From Streptomyces sp. Act143 (GTDB lineage Bacteria > Actinomycetota > Actinomycetes > Streptomycetales > Streptomycetaceae): a DNA stretch of 64,000 nucleotides. Both the position numbers and the translations under genes were made by a program. The notes under the pieces were generated by a model. The model was given only the letters and a program-made list of their open reading frames with translations, searched no databases and was not told where the DNA came from. This document shows positions 34,639 to 44,266 of the stretch, piece by piece (the first letter of the stretch is position 1; each line of letters begins with the position of its first letter). The DNA is taken from NCBI RefSeq assembly GCF_003143935.1, contig NZ_QFRX01000001.1, forward strand, positions 285,129-349,128, given 5' to 3'.

Positions 34639-36999
34639 ATGCGCGCCACCTTGCGCTGGGCCCAGTCCGATCTGCGCACGCACCGGGGCGAAGCTCTGTT
34701 CCTGGTGCTGGCCACCTGCGGCATCGCCATGTCGCTGCTGCTGGCCACCGCACTCTTCGGCTATGCCACCAACCCCTGGCAACGCGTCTTCTCCCAGACC
34801 CGCGGAGCGCACGTCTGGATCCACACCGGCACCTCCACCGACCTCGAGAAGCTGTCAGCCGTAAACGGCGTCGAGGCCGCCGCCGGCCCCTACGCCACCA
34901 GCAGCACCACCCTCGCCTCCCGGGGCGCCCGCGCCACGGTGGAACTGCGGGCCACCCCGCACCTGCCCGGCGTCGACCGTCCCCTGCTGACCGCCGGACG
35001 CTGGCTCGACCCGCGCACCCCCCGGGGCGTGGTGCTGGAAAGCCAACTGGCCCGCGCCCTGCTCACGAGCCCCGGAGACGCGCTCACCCTGCAGGGCACC
35101 TCCGAAAAGATCACAGTCGTCGGCGTCGCCGACAGTGCGGAAACCCACTACAGGCCTGGCGGAAAACCCGGGCTCGTCTGGGCACTGCCGGCCGCTGTGC
35201 AGCGTCCGGACGGCCAGGCCATCGGGCTGCGGCTGATCCATCCGGACGACACGGACTACGCGATCCAACGCGCCGTCACCGTGCTGGGCGCCGGCGCGAT
35301 CGACGACGTCTCCACCTGGCAGCAGGCACGGAACGAAGCACAGGGCGAGAACCGCCTCATCGGCCAGGTGCTCGGCCTGTTCGGCGTCGGCTCCCTGCTC
35401 GCCGCCGGACTCGCGGTGCACGGTGCCATCGGCACCCGTATCCGCGGCCATCTCCGTGACATATCCGTCCTCAAAGCCGTCGGCTTCACCCCCGGACAGG
35501 TCGTCCGCACCTTCCTGTGCCAGCACGTCGCCTACGCGGTGGTCGGAGCACTGGCAGCCGCAGCGGTCACCGAAACCGTCGGCTCCCATCTGCCGGGCCG
35601 GCTGGGAGACGCCGTCCAGGTGTGGCGCGTCCTTCCCGGGCACACCGCGGCACAGATCCTCATCCCGGTGGCGGTGGTGCTGTTCATCGCCGCGACGACC
35701 GGCCTTGCCGCCTGGCGGGCGGGGCGGGTACCCCCGGTGCCCGGAGCCCGCGCCGCGGCGACATCCGGCCACCGCGCGTTCCGCTCCGGCCGACACCCGC
35801 AGCGCAGCCGCCCCCGCATCACGCACCGCACGTCATTCAGCACGGCACGCCCCCTGTCCGCTGCGACACGGCGGGCCATCGGAGGCGGCGTACCGGCCGC
35901 CCTGGTCCTGGGCCTGCACGCGTTGATCGCCCGGCCGATCCGCTTCGTCTCCAGCGTCGCACGCCTGGCACTGCCCCTGCTGCTGGTCGTCGTGGCCGTG
36001 AGCGCCTGGACCACCCTCGACCGCTTCCACAGCCAACCCGAGAGGTTCGGCGCCCCGGCCGCGCTGACCGTCCGCTCGCACGAGGGACTCAGCGACCAGG
36101 AAGTCCGCGAACTGCTGCTCGGCCTGCCGCAGATAGCCGCGGTCTATCCGGGCGTGGAGGTCGCCGCCCTGGTCCCGGGGCAGACGGCGACCATCGCCCT
36201 GCGCGGACTCGGCACCCGCCAGTCCCCCTATCCCGTCTCGCTCGCCGAGGGCAAGGCCGCGACCGCCCGTGACGAGGCAGTGGCCGGGCAGGGACTTCTG
36301 GACCTGCTGAACGCGAAGGTGGGCGACTGGATCCGCGTGACGGTCGGCGACCAGCCCCAGGTCCTGCACATCGTGGGCCGCAGCATCGAGCCGGAGAACG
36401 CCGGCCGCGTCATCACCACCTCACTCGACACCCTGCGCGAGAACGACCCCAGCCTCGGCCCGGCTCTCTACCAGCTCCGTCTCCGACCGGGCGCCGACCC
36501 GCACACGGTCGCGCGCCACGTGCTCACCGCCGGCGACGACCGACTCGACGTCCACACCGTGCCCGGCCCGGCCGACGAACTCTCACCACTGCGCGGCGTC
36601 GTCGCCGGCCTGATCCTCGTACTCGCCCTCATCGCCCTCATCGAGGTGCTCACCACCATCGCGGCCACCGTCCGGGAGAGCGAACGTGATCTGTTGGCGC
36701 TGAAGGCGATCGGCCTGTCGCCGCGCCAGATCACGGCCATCACCCTCACGGCCACGGGCTGCACCGCCCTGGCCGCATGCGTCGCAGGGGCGGGCATCGG
36801 CATGCCCCTGGCACGCTGGCTCATCGACACCCAAGGACGATCGAGCGGCATCGGATCGGGGATCGCCCAGAGCCCGCCACCGGCACTGTTGGTGATCTTC
36901 GCCTTGGCCGCCGTCATCGTCTCGACCGGGCTGGCAGCGGTACCGGCCGCACGGGCGGCGCGGCGCCGACTGGCGGACTCACTGGCCGCCGCAGCGTGA
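34639..36999 (+). CDS. FtsX/MacB-like ABC transporter permease
   Basis: 786 residues with two copies of the FtsX unit: a first membrane helix (about 20-40), an extracytoplasmic MacB-PCD-like domain, three helices (about 255-370), then a middle helix, a second extracytoplasmic domain (VRSHEGLSDQEVRELLLGLP) and three final helices with the FtsX motif ESERDLLALKAIGLSPRQIT. Eight helices in all, typical of actinobacterial two-unit permeases. It would use the ATPase encoded just upstream to handle an antimicrobial peptide, lipid or cell-envelope ligand. Confidence 0.9.
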   Translation: MRATLRWAQSDLRTHRGEALFLVLATCGIAMSLLLATALFGYATNPWQRVFSQTRGAHVWIHTGTSTDLEKLSAVNGVEAAAGPYATSSTTLASRGARATVELRATPHLPGVDRPLLTAGRWLDPRTPRGVVLESQLARALLTSPGDALTLQGTSEKITVVGVADSAETHYRPGGKPGLVWALPAAVQRPDGQAIGLRLIHPDDTDYAIQRAVTVLGAGAIDDVSTWQQARNEAQGENRLIGQVLGLFGVGSLLAAGLAVHGAIGTRIRGHLRDISVLKAVGFTPGQVVRTFLCQHVAYAVVGALAAAAVTETVGSHLPGRLGDAVQVWRVLPGHTAAQILIPVAVVLFIAATTGLAAWRAGRVPPVPGARAAATSGHRAFRSGRHPQRSRPRITHRTSFSTARPLSAATRRAIGGGVPAALVLGLHALIARPIRFVSSVARLALPLLLVVVAVSAWTTLDRFHSQPERFGAPAALTVRSHEGLSDQEVRELLLGLPQIAAVYPGVEVAALVPGQTATIALRGLGTRQSPYPVSLAEGKAATARDEAVAGQGLLDLLNAKVGDWIRVTVGDQPQVLHIVGRSIEPENAGRVITTSLDTLRENDPSLGPALYQLRLRPGADPHTVARHVLTAGDDRLDVHTVPGPADELSPLRGVVAGLILVLALIALIEVLTTIAATVRESERDLLALKAIGLSPRQITAITLTATGCTALAACVAGAGIGMPLARWLIDTQGRSSGIGSGIAQSPPPALLVIFALAAVIVSTGLAAVPAARAARRRLADSLAAAA

Positions 37000-37702
37000 G
37001 CAGCACGTGACGCCGCGGCCTGCACATCGGTCTTCCGCACATCGGTCTTCCGCACATCGCAGCTCCTGAACTTCGATGTGCGCCGACAGCAAGCGCGCCC
37101 GCCCCGCGCACACCGACCTACCGACGGCGCACCCTGTTGCGGTGCAGTTCGAGAGCGGCGGCCGCTCGGTCACGACTGCCATGGTGAGCACGCCAGGTAC
37201 GCAAAGTGTCCAGCAGGACGGCAGGGCCGGGAGATTCGACATCGCCACCAGCACCGCTCGGAAGACGTTGGCGCACCTGCGTGACATGGGCGAGATGCGC
37301 ACTGAGCTGGTCGTGGGCTCCTTCCCGCCGACGCTTGGGGGGGCTCGGCCTCGGTACGAAGGAGCACAAGCCGCCCGAGCGCGGAAGCTGGGACGATGAC
37401 CGGGCCCCTTCGCCCCGTCACCACCTCTCAATGCACCCGTGCGAGCCACCAACTGGCGCCGCACGAAGCCAACATGCCGGGGCCGCTGAGCCGACGTCAC
37501 AGACACACATGGGGTGCGCAACCACGGAAGCCGCCCAGGCCCTGTCGTTGCCATGCCCAGTGTCAGGCGTCAGCCGGCCATGCTGCGCGGCGCGGGCATA
37601 TTCATCAGCCGCCGTGACGGTCGCCGCGTCCTGCACGCGGCGACCGCCCTCGCGTTGTTCCTCCTCGACACCAGCGACAGGGTGCTGTGACGACCTGCAG
37701 GT
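37000..37702. other. Intergenic stretch with a short tandem repeat
   Basis: About 700 bases. At 37023-37059 the 15-base unit CACATCGGTCTTCCG occurs twice in a row followed by a partial third copy. A frame at 37220-37290 (FDIATSTARKTLAHLRDMGE) looks like a lone helix-turn-helix fragment, but I cannot assign a family. Nothing else recognised. Confidence 0.4.
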
Positions 37703-38110
37703 TCAGGACGGGACGCAGACCTCCGCGCCCTTCAGGGTTCCCTGGCCTACGACCTCGATGAGCGGACGGACACAACCAGCGGCGAGATACGTGGACCAGG
37801 TCTCAGTGCCGGTGTTCATACCGGGTGTCAACGGCCCGTGGACGTTGCGACTGAAGTTGGCCCCGCCACCAGTGTTGTTCTGCCAGCCCAGCCGTACGTG
37901 CACGGCGTCTCCCGCGCGCTTCCAGTAGCCGACCCCGATGACGCCGTTCTGCCCGACCCGGCCGGTGACGTCGATGCAGAGATCGCCGTTGCCGAGGTCA
38001 GTGCAGCGCTGGACGTAAGCCTCCGGGGCGGCCTGTGCCGGGGTGGCTGCCGCCGCGGGCACCAATACGCCGATCAAGGTGGCACCCAGTGCAAGGGCAG
38101 AAATCTTCAT
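37703..38110 (-). CDS. Small secreted protein
   Basis: 135 residues. A Sec signal peptide (MKISALALGATLIGVLVPAA) ends near ATPAQA/A, leaving about 106 residues with four cysteines and many Gly/Asn/Thr (LGWQNNTGGGANFSRNVHGP). It looks like a beta-rich extracellular protein; no family recognised. Monocistronic, on the same strand as the inhibitor-like gene upstream, with a 370-base gap (38111-38480) in which I see no gene. Confidence 0.75.
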   Translation of the reverse strand: MKISALALGATLIGVLVPAAAATPAQAAPEAYVQRCTDLGNGDLCIDVTGRVGQNGVIGVGYWKRAGDAVHVRLGWQNNTGGGANFSRNVHGPLTPGMNTGTETWSTYLAAGCVRPLIEVVGQGTLKGAEVCVPS

Positions 38111-38480
38111 GAGTCCTCGATTCTTTTCATCAGCTGGTGAGCGAACGAAGGGGTTGAAAGCGTGCCGGAATGCAGTGCGACAACGTGATCTGCGGCGCTT
38201 CGCCGAGCCGGACCATCATTTCCATCACCGTCGAAATCGCCGCCGTGTCCGTCCAGTGAACACTCGGTCTCGGGATGGACGCCTGACCCGCGCATCGCAC
38301 AGCCGAAAAAGCAACAGTCTCGGACGCGGAGGGCCTTCGTCTGGGCATGTGCTCGGCCCCAGGTGCACCAAGTCGAAGGCCGTGAGGACGATTTCGGGCC
38401 ACGGTCCTGGTGCAACCGTGGCCGTGGGGGGATGGCGGCCTGCCATTCCTCGTACAGGCCGCCATCCGCCGACACCTGAG
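38111..38480. other. Gap between two secreted-protein genes
   Basis: 370 bases; only short frames without recognisable content. It should hold the promoter of the small secreted-protein gene and the end of the inhibitor-like transcript, but no clear element was read. Confidence 0.35.
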
Positions 38481-38906
38481 TCAGCAGTTGTAGGCGTACC
38501 AGACCGGTGCGAAGTTGTAGCTGGAGAATCCGTGGATCGTCCCGTTCACCTCACGGCCCGGGATGGTGTCGATAACGGTGAACAGCCGGTTCTTGAACGA
38601 GGCGGCCGTTCCTACCGTTTGGTTGTTCCATGCCGACCCCGCGCCGTTCCACTGGACCAGCCGGTAGTCGTTGCAGACGTAGAGATCGAAGCGGGTGCCC
38701 TTGAAGTTCGGTTGAGTGTAGAGGCAGAGCCGCCCGTAAGCGCAGTCGCCGCCGTCGCCCCGAGCCGGTACGCCATCCACACCGTCAACGCTCGCCTGCG
38801 AGTTGTCGTTGGAACCCGCCGGTGCGGACCAAGCAGGGCCGGCGAGAGTACCGGTGGTGAGCGCCAGGGACGCAACGACGAGTGCTGCCCCTTTTCCAAA
38901 ACGCAT
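38481..38906 (-). CDS. Secreted peptidase inhibitor family I36-like protein
   Basis: 141 residues with a signal peptide cleaved near AWSA/A. The mature part (CAYGRLCLYTQPNFKGTRFD, YVCNDYRLVQWNGAGSAWNN, FKNRLFTVIDTIPG) has the cysteine pattern and the aromatic Greek-key motifs of family I36 inhibitors, i.e. SMPI-like beta/gamma-crystallin folds. It may inhibit metalloproteases outside the cell, but many I36-like proteins have not been tested, so function is tentative. Confidence 0.75.
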   Translation of the reverse strand: MRFGKGAALVVASLALTTGTLAGPAWSAPAGSNDNSQASVDGVDGVPARGDGGDCAYGRLCLYTQPNFKGTRFDLYVCNDYRLVQWNGAGSAWNNQTVGTAASFKNRLFTVIDTIPGREVNGTIHGFSSYNFAPVWYAYNC

Positions 38907-39260
38907 GGTGATGCCCCCTCGTTGATGGTCGTGCGGTCCGCACGATTGTCATCTGCCGAGCGCGTCGGCCACCAACAATTCAACGAGCATGGAAAAGTGG
39001 CAGAGCCGGACACATCAGAACACGTCGACTCATCCGAGCTCCGCATCGTCCCGGCCGCCCATGCACCGCCGACAGTCCTTGCGTTCACACACGAAGCACG
39101 CCCGTCGAGGCGGCCGAAGCAGCTCATCACGGGCTGACGACAGTCGTTACTGCCCCATCCCTGTCAGATAACTGCCCGAAATCACGAGGCCTCTCAGAGG
39201 GCGTCTGAGGTAGGCAGATTGTTCTGATACCCCAGTAAGTTCCTCGCCAGGTGAGGGCGG
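38907..39260. other. Intergenic stretch, nothing recognised
   Basis: About 350 bases upstream of the inhibitor-like gene, presumably with its promoter. No operator or frame of interest. Confidence 0.35.
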
Positions 39261-39414
39261 TCAGGTCTGCTGCTGCCTCGTGCTGGCATCAATGACTCCG
39301 CGGAAGGGCTCGACCATCTGCTTCGAATGCTCGCCGAGCACGGCGATAGTCCGCAGGGCCCCATCCCTGTGGCCATCAAAACCTCCTGCGGACTTCACCT
39401 CCTGCGGACTTCTG
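39261..39414 (+). pseudogene. IS110-family transposase N-terminal fragment
   Basis: Frame reading LLPRAGINDSAEGLDHLLRM then LAEHGDSPQGPIPVAIKTSC matches the start of IS110-type transposases (..LLa.L.eHg....PIPVAIET..GL). It is cut off at the left end of the IS630 element at 39415. No other IS110 part is present. Confidence 0.5.
39381..39412. repeat. 16-base tandem duplication
   Basis: ACCTCCTGCGGACTTC at 39381-39396 is repeated exactly at 39397-39412, ending two bases before the left end of the IS630 element. It may be a slippage scar or a trace of the insertion. Confidence 0.8.
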
Positions 39415-40482
39415 GAGATCTTTAACGGCGGAGGTTACGGGGGTTGGAGGTCGAGTCCGGTCTTGGCCATGAGTGCATCGATGAGGCCGGGTCGGTACTG
39501 CATCCGTTTGAGCCGGTTCTTCACCAGCACGGTGAGCTGATCAAGGTTGTGTTTGGTGAGGTTGGCCAGCGATCTCTTCAGGTGTGACCACACACCTTCG
39601 ACCGGGTTGAGCTCGGGTGCGTACGGCAGCAGCGGGTAGACGGTGAGCCATAATCGGGCGGCGATCAATTCTCGCATGGTGCGGCTGACATGTGTGTTCA
39701 CGTTGTCCCACACCAGGGCGACGGGGCCGCCGAGCTGCTGATGTGCGGCATCCAGCAGACGGACGTAGTCGGTCTCGGTGAAGCCCTTGGGCCGTCCCCT
39801 GGCGGGGCCGCAGTCGAGGTGGATGCGGTAGATCAACCGCGGGCGGCGGCCGGCCCTGGTACAGATCGGCGCGGCCATCGAGACACGTTTCGTGCCCGCG
39901 GCGGTGACCTACACGACCGGCGTGTGTCCACGTCGGCCCCAGGTGCGGCCCTTGGGCGGCCTCAGGCCCTGGCCTGCCTCGTCCCGTTCGGTGGCCTTAC
40001 GGGCCGGGACCTGCACGCTCCAGCCGATGCGGTGCAGCAGCAGGTCCAGGCCGGCCAGGGTGTACTCGACCCCGAACCGGCGGCGCACGACCTCGCGGAT
40101 GCGGGCCAGCGTCCAGCACTGGTCAGGCCAGCCGGAAGCGGCCGAACCAGCTTCCAACACCGTCTCCAAGGCTCGCAGTTGACTCGCATCCAGCCTGCAG
40201 CGGGCGCCACCAGGACCCTTGGAGACCAGGGCCTGCCTGCCGCCCGAAGCCAGGGCTCGACGCAACCGGTTCGCCGACATCCGAGTCACTCTGAATCGCC
40301 GGGCCACCTCTGCGTCGCCGGCTCCCGCCTCCATCAAGTCAGCGGCCGCAAAACGAACTTGCTCACGCCGAGCCCGCTCCTCGGCCGTCAGACCACCGCC
40401 ATCGGGATACCTCATCCCTCCGGCATAGCGCGGCCTCCACCAACCGTCACACCCCAACGTAACCTCCGCCGTTAAAGATCTC
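39415..40482. mobile_element. IS630-family insertion sequence
   Basis: A 1068-bp element bounded by 25-bp perfect inverted repeats: GAGATCTTTAACGGCGGAGG and five more bases at 39415-39439, and the reverse complement at 40458-40482. It encodes one transposase on the minus strand, now split by a stop codon. A TA follows the right end (40483-40484), as expected for IS630 insertion at TA, but no TA borders the left end, so the left flank may have been rearranged. The right end supplies the C of the TAG stop triplet (as CTA) of the adjacent DUF5707 gene. Confidence 0.85.
39435..40457 (-). pseudogene. IS630 transposase interrupted by an in-frame stop
   Basis: A single frame of about 340 codons. 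The N-terminal part has a helix-turn-helix ([20 protein letters not shown]) and the first catalytic acid ([20 protein letters not shown]). A TAG at 39909-39911 follows GHTPVV. The frame then continues with RLIYRIHLDCG, the second acid in LVWDNVNTHVSRT and the catalytic Glu in PYAPELNPVEGVWSHLKRSL. The DDE residues are thus split across two products, so activity needs stop-codon readthrough; more likely it is inactivated. Confidence 0.85.
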
Positions 40483-40940
40483 TAGCGCACGGTGAAGTCA
40501 GCCGCAGTGGTGTCCAAGGTGGTGGAGCCGTCCTTGGCGGTGGCCAGGACGGCGACATGCCAGACGCCGCGCGGGGACGACGTGGCATCGGCAGCGGTGA
40601 CCGTGACGGTGTAGGAGCAGTGCACGGTGTCTCCCCCGGCAGCGGCACAGACGGCCGGCTCCGCGGCGGCCATGTCCTTCTCCGTCAGTCCCTTCTTGCC
40701 CAGGGACGACTTGTCCGGCCAGGCCAGCACCTTCACGCTCTTGGTTCCGGACGACGCGGTGACATCGGTGGCGAAGGTGAGCGAGCCGTCCCGGTCGCCG
40801 CCGGGAGCGGTGTAACGGGCGGTGCTGTCAGCCAGCAACGGTGGCTGCTCTCCGGCGTAGGCGAGCGCGAACACGCCGGCGCCGGCACCACCGAGGACAA
40901 CGACACCGGCGGCCACGGACAGAGCGATACGACGGGACAT
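40482..40940 (-). CDS. DUF5707-domain exported protein
   Basis: 152 residues from ATG 40940. An N-terminal hydrophobic segment (IALSVAAGVVVLGGAGAGVF) acts as signal peptide or anchor; the remainder has the DUF5707 pattern ARYTAPGGDRDGSLTFATDV, SVKVLAWPDKSSL and CSYTVTVTAADATSSPRGVW. Role unknown. Its TAG stop lies at the IS630 right end (40482-40484), so its last residue or residues may have been altered by that insertion. Confidence 0.8.
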   Translation of the reverse strand: MSRRIALSVAAGVVVLGGAGAGVFALAYAGEQPPLLADSTARYTAPGGDRDGSLTFATDVTASSGTKSVKVLAWPDKSSLGKKGLTEKDMAAAEPAVCAAAGGDTVHCSYTVTVTAADATSSPRGVWHVAVLATAKDGSTTLDTTAADFTVR

Positions 40941-41203
40941 GGGATTCTCCGCAACGGTCTTCAGCACTGGATCGAGCCGACGCAACTGCCTTGCGCCGCA
41001 GCACAGATACTCGCCGCACAACGATCTGCCGGACATCAGCGCACCTACTCAACCCCGTCTGAGTAGCAGAGGCCCACGGGCGCGACGATCCGCATCCCCT
41101 CGCCTGTCGGCGTACTCGCCTCTGCGCAGAGCCGCGTACGGATGATCGTACAGAGCAAAGAGACCCGTGAAGCGCCGGCGCCGTTGTTCGAGATGATGGG
41201 GCG

Positions 41204-41605
41204 GTGTCTCTTCGCTACTTCAATCAGACCGGCTGGACCGCGATCTTCAGCGGCACCGACACCGAGATCGGCCGCATGGTGCGTGTCGAGGGCTGGGACC
41301 AGGCGACCGGGACGGCCCTTGTCGTCGATCCCAAACGTGGTGCCCTGCGCGCGGTGACGGACTACGAGGACTTCTCCCACTTGGAGCGAGCCGACCAGGT
41401 CGTAGCCGCGGTGCCTGGTGGAGGGTGGCGGGTGCACTGGAAGGACGAAGGCCCGGGGGGAACACCGCTGACGGAACAGGTACTGGCCTGGCTCATCACG
41501 TCGCAGGGGCGGGCGACAGCCATCACGGTCGATGCCCAGGGGCATGTCGAGGATGCTGATGGCGCCGATGCCTTCATCCCGCCGGGCGAGGACCCGGCGT
41601 CGTGA
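41204..41605 (+). CDS. Hypothetical protein
   Basis: 133 residues from GTG 41204. Compact, mixed alpha/beta composition with no membrane segment (YFNQTGWTAIFSGTDTEIGR, GRMVRVEGWDQATGTALVVD, WHWKDEGPGG-like text near residue 80). I recognise no family. It lies between the DUF5707 gene and the IS21 relic, alone in its direction; the RBS is weak (ATGATGGGGCG). Confidence 0.6.
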   Translation: MSLRYFNQTGWTAIFSGTDTEIGRMVRVEGWDQATGTALVVDPKRGALRAVTDYEDFSHLERADQVVAAVPGGGWRVHWKDEGPGGTPLTEQVLAWLITSQGRATAITVDAQGHVEDADGADAFIPPGEDPAS

Positions 41606-41615
41606 TCGCAGCCGG

Positions 41616-42125
41616 TCAGGCCACGTCGTTCTCCCGCTCGATGACCTTGAGTCGGCTCTTCAGCCGGTAGCTGGGGCCGTTGATGGAGATCACTTCGCAG
41701 TGGTGGAGGAGACGGTCGAGGATGGCGGTGGCGAGGAGTGCATCACCGAAGGCCTGCGCTCATTCGGTGAAGGTCTTGTTCGCGGTCAGGATGATCAAGC
41801 CCTTCTCTTAGTGCTTCGATATCACCTGGAAAAACAGGTTCGCCTCAGCTCGTTCGAGGGGCTGGTAGCCGACCTCATCGACGACCAGAAGTTGGGCCGC
41901 AGGTAGGTGCCGAGCTTGTTCAGGCGCCAGCCTGCGAGCTCGGCGGCTTTGAGGTGCGGAGCATGTCGTCAAGGCTGATGAAGTGGAGCGAGTGGCCGGC
42001 CCGGCCTGCCGCGACCGCGAGGGCGCAGCGATGTGCGTGGTGCCGACCCGGGGCGGCCCGAGCAAGGCGGCATCGGCCTTGGCCTCGACATAGGACAGGG
42101 TGTCGAGGTCCTTGACCTTGCGGGT
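41616..42125 (-). pseudogene. IS21-family IstB ATPase relic
   Basis: Reading the minus strand with several frame changes: TLSYVEAKADAALLGPPRVG (Walker A region, degraded), QLLVVDEVGYQPLERAEANL (Walker B), KGLIILTANKTFTE, then a stop, and FGDALLATAILDRLLHHCEV, ISINGPSYRLKSRL. Multiple stops and frameshifts mean it is dead. The partner IstA gene is absent. Confidence 0.75.
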
Positions 42126-42560
42126 AGGTCTTCGCCCGTGGGGGCTGTGCCTCGGTGCGGGTCGGGCCGACGCCGACGGCGCTGACGCGAACCCCGTGGG
42201 GGCCGTATTCGGCGGCCCGTGCTTTGGCGGGCAGGTTGACCGCCGCCTTGCTGGATCCGTTCAGCGACATCGCCGGCACGCCGTACGACGCGACCTGTGT
42301 GCTGATGTTCACGATGACCACCTCGCCGCGCTCGGCCGTCGTCGGTGCCAGCTCGGCGACGAGGAAGAACTTCGCCTTCACATTGAGGTCGTAGACGGCG
42401 TCGATCTCCTCCTCGGTCACCTCGTGGGTGGACCGGAACGGGTATGCCGCACCCGCGTTGTCGACGAGGATGTCCACCCGGCCTCCGCCCGCCTGGCGGG
42501 CGCGCTGTGCCAGTGACCGTGCGGATGCGGCGTTGCGCAGGTCGGCCGCGAGGAAGAGGG
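42126..42560 (-). pseudogene. Short-chain dehydrogenase, truncated at both ends
   Basis: Internal part of an SDR: LFLAADLRNAASARSLAQRA, VDILVDNAGAAYPFRSTHEV (NAG motif), VVIVNISTQVASYGVPAMSL, NGSSKAAVN and GVRVSAVGVGPTRTEA. The catalytic S-x-Y-x-x-K is altered (the Y position reads NGSSK), the N-terminal GxxxGxG cofactor loop is missing, and the C-terminus is cut by the IstB relic. The frame runs on into IstB text, creating a chimeric ORF. Confidence 0.7.
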
Positions 42561-42880
42561 CCCTTCCGCCGCAAACCGCAAACCGCGGTGGCGTCCGCCT
42601 TCACCGACTGGAATCGGGGACCACCGGACTCGGCCGCGGTGCACGACGCTCTGCCCGACCCGGCGGATCGCCCTGGTGCAGGCGTTCGTGCAGTTCCCTC
42701 ACCAGCCCCGTATCCCGCCAGCGGGGGAAGACGACGCACACACCCGAGCCCAGGGCGGGAAGCCCGTGGGCACCGCCCGATGACGTTCAGCAAGACCGTC
42801 GTCGTCACCGCGGACTCCGCCAGGGGCACGGTCTTCGGCTTCGCCACCGCAGGCGTCCGTCTCGCTCAACCTCTTGTGCG
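42561..42880. other. Gap between SDR relic and LysR gene
   Basis: About 320 bases; frames on both strands show no family similarity. Possibly the decayed N-terminal region of the SDR locus. Confidence 0.3.
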
Positions 42881-43783
42881 TCAGTCCGACAGCCAGCGCA
42901 GTTCGTGCGCCAGGGTTTTGGCGACGGCACGGATACGGCGGTGTAGTGGCGCCTGCTCGCGTGGGAGGACCAGGCAGAACGTCAGGTTGGGTGCGCCTCG
43001 CAGTGGTCGCCAGGTGAGACCGGCCGGTTGTGCCGCGGCCGCGGTTTCTCCGGCAGGGGCGAGCGTGGCCCCGTCGCGCAGGTCGCGCTGAGACATGTCG
43101 AAAGAGACTGCGGACGTGTGGAATCGGGGGTGTGGTCGGGTGTCGCGGAACAGCGCGGACAGCTGATCGTGGATCACGGGGTTGGCCGCACGGTCCGGGA
43201 GTCGCAGCGGATACGCGGCCGCGTCGGCGATCTCGATCTCCGGGTGTTCGGCCAGCGGATGGTGCTGCGCCAGCTGCACCCCGATGCGCGCACGCCGCAG
43301 CGGGAACCGGTGCACGCCACGGCCCGGCTGTTCACCGCGGGTGATCCCGGCATCGATGCGGCCGTCGGCGACCGCGGAGCAGATCTCCGGTGTCGCCATC
43401 GGGACCGCGCCGACCTCGAGTCCGCCGTTGTCGCGAATCAGCCTCTCCACCAGGGCCGGTGCCGTCTCGGCGCCGGCGCTGATGCTGTATCCCATGCGCA
43501 GCGTGCCCAGTTCACCGGCCGCCGCGCTCCGGGCGGTGTCCCATGCCCGGTCCAGCGCCGCCAGCGCGGGCGGCGCGGACTCCGCCAAAGCCGCACCGGC
43601 CGTGGTCAATACGACGCTACGGGTGTTGCGGACCAGCAGGGCCGTACCGAGTTCCGCCTCCAATCGGCGCATCCGGGCGCTGAGTGCGGGCTGTGCGATA
43701 CCGATCCGTGCCGCCGCGCGGGTGAAGTTCAACTCCTGCGCCAGCACCAGGAAGTACCGCAGGCTCACCGTATCCGGCGCCAC
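42881..43783 (-). CDS. LysR-family transcriptional regulator
   Basis: 300 residues, GTG start at 43783. N-terminal HTH: LRYFLVLAQELNFTRAAARI, GIAQPALSARMRRLEAELGT; then the linker helix and the substrate-binding domain (GTLRMGYSISAGAETAPALV). Divergent from the DUF1330 gene with 189 bases between them containing ATTGATAACGATC, which could belong to a T-N11-A type site. It probably regulates that gene, itself, or the lost SDR next to it. Confidence 0.9.
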   Translation of the reverse strand: MAPDTVSLRYFLVLAQELNFTRAAARIGIAQPALSARMRRLEAELGTALLVRNTRSVVLTTAGAALAESAPPALAALDRAWDTARSAAAGELGTLRMGYSISAGAETAPALVERLIRDNGGLEVGAVPMATPEICSAVADGRIDAGITRGEQPGRGVHRFPLRRARIGVQLAQHHPLAEHPEIEIADAAAYPLRLPDRAANPVIHDQLSALFRDTRPHPRFHTSAVSFDMSQRDLRDGATLAPAGETAAAAQPAGLTWRPLRGAPNLTFCLVLPREQAPLHRRIRAVAKTLAHELRWLSD

Positions 43784-43972
43784 ACGCTCACCCCTGCCGA
43801 TTGATAACGATCCGTTCTGAGTCTATCCCGTACCGGTCTTTCCCCCGACCGCACATCAAGCCCTAACCTGCGCATACGACGATTCCACCGACCGCAGGAC
43901 CCGCCGCCGGGCTCGATCGATCTGCCTGTCAATCCGACGTCGGACGCGTCCGGCCGAACAGAGGAAGTTTCC

Positions 43973-44266
43973 ATGGCCAAGGGCTACTGGGTCAGTGTCT
44001 ACCCCGCCATTTCCGACCCTGAGAGACTGACTGCCTACAACGAGCTGGCCCGTCCGGCTGTCCAGGCCGCGGGCGGGCGGACCCTGTCCCGTGGCAGTCG
44101 AGTTGTCGCCCACGAGGCCGGAATCACGCAACGCGTCGTCCTGATCGAGTTCGACAGCCTTGAACACGCCGTCGCAGCCTACGAGAGCGAGGCATACCAG
44201 AAGGCGCTGGTGGCTCTCCCCGACGGCGTCGAGCGCGACTTCCGCATCATCGAAGGCATCGACTGA
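43973..44266 (+). CDS. DUF1330-domain protein
   Basis: 97 residues, ATG behind AGAGGAAG. The full-length DUF1330 pattern is seen: MAKGYWVSVYPAISDPERLT, ARPAVQAAGGRTLSRG and VVLIEFDSLEHAVAAYESEA. These are small ferredoxin-like (dimeric alpha/beta barrel) proteins of unknown activity. Divergent LysR upstream is its likely regulator. Confidence 0.88.
   Translation: MAKGYWVSVYPAISDPERLTAYNELARPAVQAAGGRTLSRGSRVVAHEAGITQRVVLIEFDSLEHAVAAYESEAYQKALVALPDGVERDFRIIEGID

Noticed and set aside
37023..37059. CRISPR-like repeat
   Set aside because: Only two and a half copies of a 15-base unit directly adjacent, without spacers.
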